A stretch of DNA of 64,000 bases, taken from positions 19,915-83,914 of the forward strand of contig JAHHHR010000033.1 of assembly GCA_019359245.1 (NCBI GenBank). The letters are read 5' to 3'. Position numbers and translations under genes: made by a program. The notes beneath the pieces are model-generated. The model saw only the letters and a program-made list of their open reading frames with translations. It was not told the origin of the DNA and ran no database searches. The first letter of the stretch is position 1, and every line of letters begins with the position of its first letter. This document shows, one piece after another, positions 37,085 through 47,552 of the stretch. This DNA is from Nostoc desertorum CM1-VF14 (lineage in GTDB: Bacteria > Cyanobacteriota > Cyanobacteriia > Cyanobacteriales > Nostocaceae).

Positions 37085-37558
37085 ATGGATTTAGAAGCAC
37101 AAATTCAATTGCTGATTGACAATGCACCCCGCGATGGTATAACACCAAATCTGATTGCAGCAATTGCTCCTGCCCTTAGAGCGATCGCTCAAAAATTACG
37201 TTACTCCCAGTACTATATTCTTCAAAATTCAGAGTCAAGCTGGGTTTTAACTACATTGAGCAATCGTGCTAATCCAGGATTGGAAAAGCGTGTTATTTAC
37301 GCTTTTCCTACCATACAGGATGTCTCTCTAATTTCCCCTGCTGGGCTTGACCCTCAAATGCTAGCTAAAATTATTCCTGTCACCCATATTTTGCTCCAAC
37401 TGGTGGCATTGGAACCCGTAGATAGTATCGTTTTTTTGGAGACGCCGGGTAAGACCACTCATACCGTTGAAATTCGGCGAACTGATCTAGAGAAACTTAT
37501 GCAGAAACAGCTGCGACAACAGCGATCGCCTAAACAGATACCACCTGATATTGCATAG
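37085..37558 (+). CDS. Conserved cyanobacterial protein of unknown function
   Basis: The 157-aa product from ATG 37085 (MDLEAQIQLLIDNAPRDG) has no domain I can name. It shows an alpha/beta pattern with VIYAFPTIQDV and DSIVFLETPG, no signal peptide and a basic C-terminus (MQKQLRQQRSPKQ). It is divergent from hetZ, with about 200 bp between starts, so it may share regulation. The frame extends upstream to 37046, but that part lacks conserved character. Confidence 0.7.
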   Translation: MDLEAQIQLLIDNAPRDGITPNLIAAIAPALRAIAQKLRYSQYYILQNSESSWVLTTLSNRANPGLEKRVIYAFPTIQDVSLISPAGLDPQMLAKIIPVTHILLQLVALEPVDSIVFLETPGKTTHTVEIRRTDLEKLMQKQLRQQRSPKQIPPDIA

Positions 37559-37861
37559 AAAAAATTTGGATGTGGGATTTTTTAGATACAATCCCACATC
37601 CAAAATTTTAAATCTCAAATTTGTTTGAAAAAGTTTTTCATGAAAAGAAATTAATGCCAGTCACTACCCTTTTAGTTCTTTAAAGAAGCAAGCGATCGGC
37701 TTAATTTTCCGCCTAATCTAAAATTGATTAACAAACAGTTATCAGTGAACATTTTTCAAAAATTAGCTGACAATTGAGCAAAATTTCTCTACCTAAGAAC
37801 AGTTGTGAGATTTCGCTTGCGGTCTAAAGTCCTGTTATCTACCTGTTAGCTAGTAAATGAT

Positions 37862-38833
37862 TTAGTAAAGGCGACTCAGTGTGTACTCAGCTATGTTAAT
37901 TAATGCTTGGTGAGATTCTGAGGGTGGGAGAACTGCAAGATGTTCAATTGCTAACTTAGCATGGTGAGCAGCTAACTCTCGCGCCTGCTGTATACCTTGA
38001 CTATCTTGAATTAGTGCTAGTGCTTGCTCTAAATCACCTGATTGAGCAAATTCTCGCTCAATCAGCACTTCCAAGGATGGTTTTTCTGCTAAAGCAAATA
38101 AAACAGGTGCAGTCAGATTACCACTTTTCAGATCCGACCCCACTGGTTTACCCAAGGTATCTGTTGTACTGGTGAAATCTAGAATGTCGTCAACAATTTG
38201 AAATGCTATACCAAAATGACGACCGTAGCTATACAGATGCTCAACAGTTTCTCGCGAGACTTCACTGAGTAATCCAGCAGCTTTAGAACTGTTGGCGATT
38301 AATGAAGCTGTTTTGTAATAACTCTTCTGGAGATAATTTTCAATAGAGATGCCAGCTTCAAAACGATTCAATCCCTGCTGGATCTCCCCAGTAGCCAGAT
38401 CCATAATGACTTCTGAGAGGAGTTTCACCACCTCCAAGTTGTCCAAGTTTGCTAAATACCAGGATGATTGAGCAAAAAGAAAATCTCCTGCTAATATGGC
38501 AATGCGATTACCGAACAAACTATGAACGGTAGGGACGCCTCGCCGCACATCTGATTCATCTACCACATCGTCATGTACCAAACTTGCTGTATGAATCATT
38601 TCTGTAATCTCAGCTAGGCGGCGATGACGCGGTGTAATCTCTTGATCTAACATTGTTGCCCGCGATATTAGCAGGACAATTGCTGGTCTGATACGCTTTC
38701 CCCCAGCTCCGAATAAATGTTCGGCTGCTGCAAACAAAATGGGGTGGCGATTTCCAACTAGCTGTTTTAGGTTATCTGCTAGTAGTCGCAGGTCTGCTTC
38801 CACAGGGGTAAACAGGGAGGTGGCTGGGGTCAT
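37862..38833 (-). CDS. sds: Solanesyl diphosphate synthase (long-chain polyprenyl synthase)
   Basis: The 323-aa protein has both Asp-rich motifs of trans-prenyltransferases: LVHDDVVDESD (about residues 89-99) and IVDDILDFTSTTD (about 215-227). GGKRIRPAIVLL is near the N-terminus. Such enzymes add isopentenyl units to make the C45 (or C40) side chain of plastoquinone. It fits with UbiD at 19.5-21 kb in the same pathway. The residues just upstream of the first DDxxD are small, which favours long products, consistent with solanesyl. Geranylgeranyl synthase (CrtE) is a separate family. Confidence 0.9.
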   Translation of the reverse strand: MTPATSLFTPVEADLRLLADNLKQLVGNRHPILFAAAEHLFGAGGKRIRPAIVLLISRATMLDQEITPRHRRLAEITEMIHTASLVHDDVVDESDVRRGVPTVHSLFGNRIAILAGDFLFAQSSWYLANLDNLEVVKLLSEVIMDLATGEIQQGLNRFEAGISIENYLQKSYYKTASLIANSSKAAGLLSEVSRETVEHLYSYGRHFGIAFQIVDDILDFTSTTDTLGKPVGSDLKSGNLTAPVLFALAEKPSLEVLIEREFAQSGDLEQALALIQDSQGIQQARELAAHHAKLAIEHLAVLPPSESHQALINIAEYTLSRLY

Positions 38834-39781
38834 GGATGGGCGGACTCTGACTTAGGTTACGAAAGTTTACATATCCTACACTCATTTTAAGATAACCCTG
38901 TGCCAGCGCAAAGTTTTCATAAGTTAATCCCATTTTCATGAGTATATCGGTGATAATTAGAGTTCTTAGCATATTTGTCAATAAGCAATTGTACTTAGTT
39001 TTTGGTAAGTCAGGTTTTAAACTAACTTAAAATGTAAATTTTTAGTACACGAAAGCAAATATTAGCTTAAATTGTATTAGGTAGTTTCCTATTACACGTT
39101 TTCCGCCACAGTTGGAAGAAAAAATTAAGCAATTTTACTTATTGACAAAATGGGTAAAATTTAAATACGAGGCCAATAGGTAAGACTAAATTTCTTTAAG
39201 ACTCAAGTCTAACTATTCAAAAAATTTGAAATTTAGCAGTCGAGTAGGCTTCAAAATCAGGGTCGTTGTGTTACGCTAAAATATAGGAATTTTAAATTTT
39301 TCAGATAGTCACACCCCAAAAGTAAGTCGCTTAATAGGTGATATTACTGTGTAGGTGATGTAAGTCTAAAATAATTAGTCGTAGTTGAGATTAAGGGAAT
39401 AATTCCTTTGAATTTTGTTACGATATGCAAAACTCCTGATTTGGAGCTATGCGATATCCCTATGGGAAGTCGCTACACGTGTTCAGCGTATGTTAAGCGC
39501 AAGCATTGCTCTTTTCATAGCAGTGTTAACAAAAATAACGCAGATCAAGTAGATCGCTAAGAACCGTAGTTTTAGATTGCTGTTTAGCAATTTAACTGCT
39601 GTGGGATTTATAGTCTGCAAGAAGCCCATTAGACAATAAATTCTTTAACCGTATAGAGATGAGAGTCTCTATAGGTAATTTTACCATAGGAAACTACAGC
39701 AATCAAGAATGTACTTGGTTAGCTGAGGTTTTACTAATTTTATGGAATTTTATATTCGTTTGAAACGGTGCTGGTAAAACA
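38834..39781. other. 948-bp gene-free spacer
   Basis: No plausible gene on either strand. It contains AT-rich DNA, a dispersed palindromic repeat at about 39449-39515 (GCGATATCCCTATGGGAAG then GTCGCTACACG), and a short inverted GAGA.TCTC repeat near 39656-39672. A structured RNA cannot be excluded, but I saw no strong nested pairing. Confidence 0.5.
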
Positions 39782-39976
39782 ATGATTTACGGAAGTATAC
39801 CGATGATGATTTTTATTTTAGCGTCTGGATATTTGTTCACAGTTTACCTGTTATTAGCACTGGCGAAGCGAACAGGTACAAAAACTGTTCCGACAATCCC
39901 TCCATCTGGCGAAGGAAAACACAAGCAGGAGATACCAATAAGGACAAAGGTAACTGAAGTAGTTAATAGTCAATAG
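39782..39976 (+). CDS. Possible small single-pass membrane protein (64 aa)
   Basis: The frame encodes an N-terminal membrane helix (MMIFILASGYLFTVYLLLALA, residues about 8-28), then a basic soluble tail (KRTGTKTVP...). The topology resembles many small cyanobacterial membrane proteins. No clear RBS is visible, and a heptamer tract follows the stop. I cannot match it to a family, so it may be spurious. Confidence 0.4.
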   Translation: MIYGSIPMMIFILASGYLFTVYLLLALAKRTGTKTVPTIPPSGEGKHKQEIPIRTKVTEVVNSQ

Positions 39977-40021
39977 GCATTGGGCATTTGTAAATGACCA
40001 ATGACTAAGGACAAATTAGTT

Positions 40022-40888
40022 TTATTGGAGTTGGGAAATAGCAGTATCAGTGAAGCAAACCTCTTCAACCATTGGGGTATAGCCTAGCCACTGCACTCCT
40101 GACTGGGAAAATTGTTGTGGACACCCGCTGACGGCGAAGCGAGTTGGCAGTGGTAGGTGGGTATTTTTTAAGCCTAGTAAATCTAACTCTTGGGCACAAG
40201 CTGCCACAACATGAACAGCTGGATCAACTAGTTGGACTTGCGGGGGGAGGAGCGATCGCAATACTGGTGTCAGGTGGGGATAATGGGTACAGCCATGAAC
40301 TAAGGTGTCAATTTCCTGCTCTAGTAAAGGCTCTAGGTAAGCTCGTGCAACTTCAGCAGTGTAGGGGTCGTGAATCCGATTTTGCTCGATGAGTGGCACA
40401 AACTCAGGACATCCAACTTGCCACACTTGGACATCAGGAGCAATTTCAATTATGGCGTGCTTATAAGCATTACTTTTCGCCGTAGCTGGAGTAGCAATAA
40501 CACCAATCCGCTTTCCTTGCTGCACGGCAGCTTTTGCACCCGGTAGGATTACTCCCAAAATGGGTATGTTGAATTCTTGACGCACCGTTTCTAGGGCTAG
40601 GGCAGAACTGGTATTGCAAGCCATAATTACCATTTTTACCTGCTGCTGTTGTAGCCAGGTAATAATTTCACGCGTAAATTGTAAAATTTCTGCTTGTGAA
40701 CGAATTCCGTAAGGAAGTCGAGCTGTATCCCCAAAGTAAACAATTGATTCATTGGGGAGTTGCCGATATACTTGTCGCAGTACCGTCAGCCCACCCACAC
40801 CACTATCAAAGATGCCAATTGGGGCACGTTGGGGTTCTTGAGCAGAAAAATCGTCAAGATTCGCTTCAAAGATCGAAGATGAATACAC
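40022..40888 (-). CDS. murI: Glutamate racemase
   Basis: The 288-aa protein carries both catalytic Cys motifs of the Asp/Glu racemase family: MACNTSSAL (about residues 88-96) and VHGCTHYPHL (about 198-207). It also has PIGIFDSGVGGLTVLRQV and YFGDTARLPYG at the N-terminus. It converts L- to D-glutamate for peptidoglycan peptides in the cytoplasm. It lies directly downstream of the two cell-wall amidase genes on the same strand, a wall-metabolism cluster. Confidence 0.95.
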   Translation of the reverse strand: MYSSSIFEANLDDFSAQEPQRAPIGIFDSGVGGLTVLRQVYRQLPNESIVYFGDTARLPYGIRSQAEILQFTREIITWLQQQQVKMVIMACNTSSALALETVRQEFNIPILGVILPGAKAAVQQGKRIGVIATPATAKSNAYKHAIIEIAPDVQVWQVGCPEFVPLIEQNRIHDPYTAEVARAYLEPLLEQEIDTLVHGCTHYPHLTPVLRSLLPPQVQLVDPAVHVVAACAQELDLLGLKNTHLPLPTRFAVSGCPQQFSQSGVQWLGYTPMVEEVCFTDTAISQLQ

Positions 40889-41021
40889 AGGCAGATATTA
40901 TTTTAGGTTTTGGGATTTAAAATACAGAATTTAGCAGACAATTCGCTAATTGACCACTAAATTCTGGATGCCAAATGAGTCTAAATACCACCTATTAATT
41001 TAATTAGTAATTTGTACTATA

Positions 41022-42929
41022 TTAACGCTGTAAGTATTTTAAAATGCCACTAGCGATCGCATCTGCCATCCGATTTTGATACTCTGGCGTTCCCAATCTA
41101 GGATTGTCTTCTCGACCAGACATATAGCCTGCTTCTACTAAAATCGAGGGCATAGAACTTTTCCTGAGAACGTAGAATCTGGCTTTGCGGGTTCCCCGGT
41201 CTTTGATTGTATTGATGTTCTGGAGGATGCTATTGCGAACTGCTTCAGCCAGAGCATAACCGCTATCGTAATAATACACTTCTAACCCATTCACATCAGG
41301 ACGACGATCAACCGAATTAGCGTGAATGCTGACAAACAAACTCGCATTAACTCGCTCGGCAATATTTACCCGTCCCTGAAGTTCTACGAAAAAATCAGCG
41401 TCCCGCGTTAGCAGTGCTTGTACACCATTTTGCTCTAAAATGGCTGCTACCCTTCTACCAATAGGCAAGACTACATCCTTTTCTAACAGTCCACCCAGAC
41501 CAGGAGCACCTGGGTCTTTTCCACCATGCCCTGGGTCAATAACTACTAGCAATTTCCCCCTCTTGACCGAGGGGGCTGGCTGTGGTTGGGAGATAGGACG
41601 GGGATTATCTATGGGGTTTGGAGATTGACCTTGGTTTGGCGATGGCAGAGGAGGTAAAGCAATGGGGGGTGTGAGGCTACGAGAGCTTTGTAATTCTAAA
41701 GCCAAAAGCTGGTTGCCAACTTGATTGAGTTCCCCAATTTGCACTCCGGCTGCTGGTTGAACCAAGACGATGACAGTATTCGATTCTTGTGGTTGCAGGC
41801 GAACCCGAAGGATAGGACTATTAGCATTAAAAGTAGGGCCTATAACCTTGGGAGCTAACTGAGCATTGTTGATAGTGATGCGGAATAGACCAGAGGTTCT
41901 ATCCCAGCCTCCTATAGCAGATAAATTTTTGTCGCCTCTAATTAGCAATTGTGTGCCATTACCAGCCAATTGCACAGACTCAATAGTAGCAGGTGAGGTG
42001 TTAGTAGATTGTATAGGAGATGGTATAGGGCGTGGACTAGTATTTCCAGGCAGCTGGGCAATGCCACGACTGGGCAGAACCACAAAACCACCAACACTGC
42101 TAGTAGTTGCTCGCCAATTTTGACTATTTTCATCCACCTGTAACGTCATGCGAACAGCAGATGGGCTTGTTTGTAGTTGGCTGAACTGAATGCGGCTGAC
42201 ACCAAAGCGATTAACCGGCAAATCGCGCTGTTCTAGATTTGGTGATAAAGTAGCGCCAGCAATATCGATGTTAATTGCCCTTTGATCGTTGCTACGATTT
42301 ATCTGAATCTGAGGATTACCACCATTGGTACGGATGAAAAAACCATCGCCTGTGACTTGTAAGTTTTCAATTTGAGTAACCCTGGCCGCAAGCATTCCGC
42401 TTTTAGGTGGATTGACAGGGCCTGTTCTCACCACTTTGTAAATATTTCTGGGAGAGAATACTGGTGGAGATGTTCTCGGTAAACTTTCTGCTGCTATAGC
42501 TTGCTCTTGTTGCCCCCCAGGATTTGAGGGTGCATTTTCGGCTTCTGGCGTAGGTAATTGCACTGTCCAGCGATCGCCAGTTGTGCCAACAAATTGCACT
42601 CGCTTGGGGTCTAAACTATAACCAGGAGTGAGTTCAACAACTATGCGCGTTGTTTGTTCGTCAAACTGCCCAACACGGATAGCACGAATTCCACCACCCA
42701 CCTGTTGGGTTAACTGCGGACGCCCAAATGTGGTTCCTGGCAAGTCAATTACCAAACGAGTGGGGTTAAAAATTAATTGTGCTTGGGGTTGAACATCCCC
42801 CAAAGTATTAAATTCCAGACGATTTTGGTTGGCATCAAAACGCCAAGATTCGAGTCTCGCGGCCATTGCCGGCGACGACAGCATGAAGATAGTTCCAATA
42901 GTACTGGATAGTAACCAGCGTAATTTCAC
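41022..42929 (-). CDS. amiC: AMIN-domain N-acetylmuramoyl-L-alanine amidase (AmiC-type), paralogue A
   Basis: The 635-aa protein has a signal peptide (to about AMAA, residue 24), an AMIN domain (WRFDANQNRLEFNTLG... RLVIDLPGTTF), a second AMIN-like repeat near 200-290, a Pro-rich linker (about 420-455) and a C-terminal Amidase_3 domain. The zinc and catalytic residues are intact: VVIDPGHGGKDPG, LLEKDVVL, FVSIHANS and SILVEAGYMSG. AmiC enzymes cut peptidoglycan and, in Nostoc, make the nanopores in septal walls needed for cell-cell communication and heterocyst formation. It is a tandem paralogue of the gene at 43242-45143. Which one corresponds to amiC1 or amiC2 I cannot say. Confidence 0.92.
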   Translation of the reverse strand: MKLRWLLSSTIGTIFMLSSPAMAARLESWRFDANQNRLEFNTLGDVQPQAQLIFNPTRLVIDLPGTTFGRPQLTQQVGGGIRAIRVGQFDEQTTRIVVELTPGYSLDPKRVQFVGTTGDRWTVQLPTPEAENAPSNPGGQQEQAIAAESLPRTSPPVFSPRNIYKVVRTGPVNPPKSGMLAARVTQIENLQVTGDGFFIRTNGGNPQIQINRSNDQRAINIDIAGATLSPNLEQRDLPVNRFGVSRIQFSQLQTSPSAVRMTLQVDENSQNWRATTSSVGGFVVLPSRGIAQLPGNTSPRPIPSPIQSTNTSPATIESVQLAGNGTQLLIRGDKNLSAIGGWDRTSGLFRITINNAQLAPKVIGPTFNANSPILRVRLQPQESNTVIVLVQPAAGVQIGELNQVGNQLLALELQSSRSLTPPIALPPLPSPNQGQSPNPIDNPRPISQPQPAPSVKRGKLLVVIDPGHGGKDPGAPGLGGLLEKDVVLPIGRRVAAILEQNGVQALLTRDADFFVELQGRVNIAERVNASLFVSIHANSVDRRPDVNGLEVYYYDSGYALAEAVRNSILQNINTIKDRGTRKARFYVLRKSSMPSILVEAGYMSGREDNPRLGTPEYQNRMADAIASGILKYLQR

Positions 42930-43241
42930 AGTCTTTTCTCCTGATTCACATTCATGGGAGCCGTCAACATCTCAACATATTGGCAAATCCTCACACCGCC
43001 ACCGCGCACACTTGAGTTTTGCGCTGTTATTAAGACACAGCTAATGGCGTAAAATATAGCACGCTGCTCTGATTTTGCCATGCTATGAGCCTATATAAAT
43101 TTGACTTGCAAAACATCAGATGACAATAACAAAGAAGCTACTTATATCCCGCAGCAAGAATACTTAAACTGTTTTACTACTAAATTTGGATAAAAATGGT
43201 AAAGATTAGATGTATTTACTCAATGATTCAGATTAAATTAC
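42930..43241. promoter_or_regulatory. Spacer between amidase paralogues with duplicated leader
   Basis: The first about 100 bp upstream of the 42929 start (CATTCATGGGAGCCGTCAA and following CTCAACATATTGGCAAATC) are clearly similar to the region upstream of the other paralogue (45144-45240). The duplication therefore includes 5' leader or promoter DNA. Confidence 0.6.
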
Positions 43242-45143
43242 TTATCTTCTCTTTAGATACTGAAGGATACCACGAGCGATCGCATCTGCCATTTGATTTT
43301 GGTAAGCAGAGCTTCTGAGTTTAGCGTTATCATCTCGACCAGTCAAATAACCTGTTTCTACGAGAATAGAAGGCATAGAACTTTTTCTAAGGACAAAAAA
43401 TCTGGCTCGCCGCACTCCCCTATCTCTGACATTTACACTTTGGAGAATACTCTTATGCACAGTGCGAGCTAGACCCAAACCACTGTCGTAATAATAGGTT
43501 TCTAAGCCACTAACATCCGAACGACCCGGGCCAATTGCATTAGCGTGAATGCTAACAAAGACATCAGCATTTGCCCGCTCTGCTAATTGCACCCGTCCAG
43601 GAAGGGTAACAAAATAGTCAGAATCTCGCGTCATAACGACTTGTACGCCATTTTGTTGCAAAACTTGAGCTATTCTTTTGCTAATAGGCAAAATAACGTC
43701 CTTTTCGCGTAGTCTCCCAAGACCTACTGCTCCAGGATCTTTACCGCCATGTCCGGGGTCAATGAGGACTACTACTCGTCCATTAATAGCTGAACGCTGT
43801 GGTTGTCTTGGGGGCTGGGGATTGGGATTATTGGGGTCTGGGAATGGGCCCCGGTTTGGTGGTGGTAGCCCAGGTAAAGCAAAGGGAGGTCTTCCGGGAA
43901 GGGCGACAACTCGACGAGAGCCTTGGATTGGTAGAGCCAAAAGCTGGTCACCAATTTGCCTGGGTTGTCCAAGCTGCACTCCTGCTGCTGGTTGAATTAA
44001 GACAACCACTCTGTTGGGTTCTTGCGGTTGCAGACGTACCCGGAGAATGGGGCTATTGGGAGCAAAAGTAGGGCCTGTAACTCTAGGAGCTAATTTGGCA
44101 TTAGGAATTGTGATACGAAACAAACCAGAATTTCTATCCCAGGTTCGCGTAGCAGATAAAGTTTGGTTACCTTTAATTAGCAGTTGTGTGCCATTATCAG
44201 CCAGTTGTACAGATTCAATTATTGCTGGGGAGTTGTTAGTAGATAATCTGCTAGGTAAGGAGGGTGGTTGTGACTCATTGTCAAGTAGATTGTTTGAAGT
44301 ACTACTTCCAGGCAATGTAACAACGCGACTAGGCAGAACTACCAAACCACCACCATTACTATTAGTTGCTCGCCAGTCTGGGCTATTTTTGTCTACCCGT
44401 AAACTCAAGCGGACACCAGGAGGTTGGGTTTGTAGCTGGGTGAATTCAACACGGCTAACACCATGTTTATTAACGGGTATATTATTCTGTTGCGCCAAAC
44501 GTGATGATAAAGATGCGCCAGAGATATCTACGAAGATAGTAGCGCGATCGCGACTGCGAATTACCTGAATCGGAGGATTGCCACCACTGGTGCGCATGAA
44601 CAACCCATCGCCTGTGACTTGTAAGCTCTCAATTTGAGTCGCCCCTCGTGTAGTAGTGGCAACCCTTGAAATACGAGGTTGAGGTTCAGAGTTTGGGGTA
44701 ACAACACTGTAAGCACTTCTGGGAGATAAGGTGGGAGATGAGGCTACTCTATCCACTTCTGGTCTAGGTAATTGCACCGTCCAGCGATCGCCAGTTGTAC
44801 CAACAAATTTTACTCTTTTGGGGTCTAAAGTATAACCAGGTGTCAGTTCGACAACTATACGTGTTGTTTCTGTATCAAACTGCCCAACTCGAATCGAGCG
44901 AATTCCACCGCCTACCTGTTGTGTTACCTGCGGACGCCCAAATGTGGTTCCTGGCAAATCAATTACCAGACGAGTGGGGTTAAAAATTAGTTGTGCCTGG
45001 GGTTGAACTGCTCCCACAGTATTAATTTCCAGCCTGTTTTGATTGGCATCAAAGCGCCAAAATTCAAGTCTCGCGGCCATTGCAGGCGACGATAGCATGA
45101 AGATAGTTCCAATAGTGCTGGGTAGTAACCAGTGTAATTTCAC
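43242..45143 (-). CDS. amiC: AMIN-domain N-acetylmuramoyl-L-alanine amidase (AmiC-type), paralogue B
   Basis: The 633-aa protein has the same architecture as its neighbour: signal peptide, AMIN domain, AMIN-like repeat, Pro/Asn-rich linker and Amidase_3 domain with VVLIDPGHGGKDPG, LREKDVIL, FVSIHANA and SILVETGYLTG. The N-terminal 140 residues are nearly identical between the two, while the linker and middle differ, so the pair arose by tandem duplication followed by divergence of the linker. Both keep all catalytic residues and are probably active periplasmic septal hydrolases. Confidence 0.92.
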   Translation of the reverse strand: MKLHWLLPSTIGTIFMLSSPAMAARLEFWRFDANQNRLEINTVGAVQPQAQLIFNPTRLVIDLPGTTFGRPQVTQQVGGGIRSIRVGQFDTETTRIVVELTPGYTLDPKRVKFVGTTGDRWTVQLPRPEVDRVASSPTLSPRSAYSVVTPNSEPQPRISRVATTTRGATQIESLQVTGDGLFMRTSGGNPPIQVIRSRDRATIFVDISGASLSSRLAQQNNIPVNKHGVSRVEFTQLQTQPPGVRLSLRVDKNSPDWRATNSNGGGLVVLPSRVVTLPGSSTSNNLLDNESQPPSLPSRLSTNNSPAIIESVQLADNGTQLLIKGNQTLSATRTWDRNSGLFRITIPNAKLAPRVTGPTFAPNSPILRVRLQPQEPNRVVVLIQPAAGVQLGQPRQIGDQLLALPIQGSRRVVALPGRPPFALPGLPPPNRGPFPDPNNPNPQPPRQPQRSAINGRVVVLIDPGHGGKDPGAVGLGRLREKDVILPISKRIAQVLQQNGVQVVMTRDSDYFVTLPGRVQLAERANADVFVSIHANAIGPGRSDVSGLETYYYDSGLGLARTVHKSILQSVNVRDRGVRRARFFVLRKSSMPSILVETGYLTGRDDNAKLRSSAYQNQMADAIARGILQYLKRR

Positions 45144-45738
45144 AGTCCTTTCTCCTAATTCAAGTTCATGGGAGCCGTCAATATCTCAACTCATTGGTAA
45201 ATCATCACACCACCACCACCTAAACTCCGCCTTTGATGCCTTTTTTGATTTTTTAAGCTGGTATAAACACATACTTAAATCAGTACTAGGTTTCATAGTT
45301 GGGTTTAAATCCCCATGTGAAAACCTCCACCTTTAGAGGTAGAAACTCTGACTTCTAAAGAAGCTAGAAAACTAATAACTGATAACCGTTTTCTGATAAC
45401 TGTTTTTTGTTCGTTGCCATCAATACGCTAAGTAAATAATTCCCATTACTGTGAGATGATCTAGCAAGATTTATGGGTGTTACTCCCCAATTACGTAAAA
45501 AATATTCAGATAAAGGCTAACAAGCCAAGGGAGACTAGAGATAAATAACATTCCGAATGCTAGTAAAAATTAGAAACAAACGATTATTCTACAATCACAC
45601 GGGACGGAAATTTGGGAAGGGAAGTTTCCACTGCACGATCACAAAATCTTCAAAGTACGGTGATAGTACTGAATTCAGAGTTCTGAGTTCTGAGCGAAAA
45701 TTACTCAGAACTCAGTAAGAATTTACCCAAGACTTTGA
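45144..45738. other. Spacer between amidase leader and antiporter gene
   Basis: 45144-45240 is the duplicated leader. A perfect 12-bp stem, CTGAGTTCTGAG (45683-45694) with CTCAGAACTCAG (45704-45715), lies 24 bp past the antiporter stop and is a likely terminator for that minus-strand gene. No gene seen. Confidence 0.55.
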
Positions 45739-47217
45739 TTAGCGATCGCCAGATTCTGGAGTTACTTCCAAATTGGCACTATCGTTTGATGCTGGCACTC
45801 TCGACTGAGGTGGTTCAATTACCAACGAGGTTCCAGAGGAACCGTCTAAAATTAGTTGATCTGAGCCTGTATCCACAGTTTTTGGATCTGGAAATACAAA
45901 TCGTAACAAGGGAGGAGCTAAAAAGGTTGTCAAGATAACCATCATGATAATTGCCGCCCCTAATGGTTTCGAGAGAGCGCCACTGGCTGCGCCGACACCA
46001 GCAAACACTAATCCGACTTCGCCCCTGGGAATCATCCCCACACCGATCGCTAAACGGTTGATTTCCGGTTGACCAAACACGCTTAAGCCTGTGATTACTT
46101 TACCGAGAATGGCTACTGTGATCAGGAAAGTTGCCATAATTAGACCTTCTCGATTGTCGGGAATTGCTGGATTTAATACTCCCAAATCGGTTTTTGCCCC
46201 AACAGTCACAAAGAAAATTGGCACTAACATATCGGCAATCGGACAGACTTGGGTTTGCAGTTGTTTGCGCTTATCTGTCTCTTCTAGGACTAAACCCGCC
46301 GCAAAAGCCCCCAGAATTGCTTCTAAGTGGATGACGGCGGCAAGGTATGCCATAGCAAAGGCGAAGATAAATGCTGGTATTACCAGTCCACCGCGTGTTT
46401 TGAGTTTATCAGCGATCGCCACGAAGGAATTATTGAAAACATTGCCTAGTAGGATTGCTCCTAAAATAAAACCAGTGGCGCTGATAATCAAATAAATGAC
46501 TTTGCTGACATCCACCACGCCATCTTTAGCTAGGCTGGCAACTACCGCTAAAACGATGATTCCTAGTACATCGTCAATTACGGCTGCACCCAAAATAATC
46601 TGCCCTTCTTTAGAATTGAGTCGCCCCAACTCTGACAGCACCTTGGAAGTAATACCAATGCTAGTGGCAGTTAAAGCTGCCCCTGCAAAAATTGCGGGTA
46701 CAGCACCAATACCAAACAAAGTCATCAGTCCCACAGTACCAGCGGCAAAAGGTACTACTACCCCCACTACTGCTACAACGGTGGCTTGGATACCAACTGC
46801 CATTAAATCTTTTAAGTTCGACTCCAAGCCGATTTCAAACAGTAGGATGATCACACCCAATTCTGCTAAAACCGAAACCACCTCAGACTGAGCTGCAAAC
46901 ACCGCTGGAGTGGCTTCAGGAGTTAAACCAGCAGTGATTTGCAGGAAGGACATGATCAAAGAGTTAGAACTGTCTGTGCTGCCTTCTGGAAATACTAAAA
47001 GGTGGAAAACAGAAATGCCCACTACCACACCACCTAGTAGTTCGCCTAAGACAGGCGGTAAACCCACTCGGTTTGATAACTCTCCACCAACTTTGCTGGC
47101 GAGATAAACTACTACTAAGCTTAGTAACACTGCTGCTACTACCATTGAACTGTCTGCGGCTTCTGTTGCGGTAGCCAGCAGAGGAAAAGAGAAGTTGATT
47201 GGATTTAACAAATACAT
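45739..47217 (-). CDS. Na+/H+ antiporter, CPA2 family (NhaS3-like)
   Basis: The 492-aa protein has about 12-13 membrane helices and the CPA2 hallmarks: GLPPVLGELLGGVVVG near the N-terminus, LLFEIGLESNLKDL, and the ion-binding region GAAVIDDVLGIIVLAVVA with the paired Asp residues (about 218-219). Length and sequence agree with NhaS3 of Synechocystis, a thylakoid-membrane sodium/proton antiporter tied to salt tolerance. Potassium/proton exchange (KefB-like) is the alternative, but no TrkA-N regulatory domain is fused at the C-terminus, which ends in an acidic tail. Confidence 0.88.
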   Translation of the reverse strand: MYLLNPINFSFPLLATATEAADSSMVVAAVLLSLVVVYLASKVGGELSNRVGLPPVLGELLGGVVVGISVFHLLVFPEGSTDSSNSLIMSFLQITAGLTPEATPAVFAAQSEVVSVLAELGVIILLFEIGLESNLKDLMAVGIQATVVAVVGVVVPFAAGTVGLMTLFGIGAVPAIFAGAALTATSIGITSKVLSELGRLNSKEGQIILGAAVIDDVLGIIVLAVVASLAKDGVVDVSKVIYLIISATGFILGAILLGNVFNNSFVAIADKLKTRGGLVIPAFIFAFAMAYLAAVIHLEAILGAFAAGLVLEETDKRKQLQTQVCPIADMLVPIFFVTVGAKTDLGVLNPAIPDNREGLIMATFLITVAILGKVITGLSVFGQPEINRLAIGVGMIPRGEVGLVFAGVGAASGALSKPLGAAIIMMVILTTFLAPPLLRFVFPDPKTVDTGSDQLILDGSSGTSLVIEPPQSRVPASNDSANLEVTPESGDR

Positions 47218-47552
47218 GGGTTCCGTGAAAATCCTTCTCTTTGATTTTGACGCGTTTCTGAAAAACGTCTATCTGTGGAGACGCCATTGGCAGCTTGCAT
47301 AAATCTATTTGTGCCTAAGAGATGCTGTTGACGGTTCACGGTTAACGTGAAATCCCATCCTCTTTATAAAGATGGGATGAGCTTAATTAAGCGTCCTATT
47401 CCAAATAATTTTCCGACTTGATTTACGCCGTGGCGTACTAAGCAATATTTTTTAGTTTCAAAAAATGTAACCATTTCAGCTTTTAACTATGGCAGTGTCA
47501 AAGTAAGAACATACAAATCGTATCTAGCGATCGCACTTAAGTTGTGAAAAAC

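Noticed and set aside
43678..44568. ORFs on the plus strand inside the second amidase gene
   Set aside because: They mirror the Pro/Arg-rich linker of the real gene and have no RBS or family match.
46091..46891. Long antisense ORFs inside the antiporter gene
   Set aside because: They are shadows of the hydrophobic coding sequence: Thr/Ser/Ala-rich products without conserved motifs.
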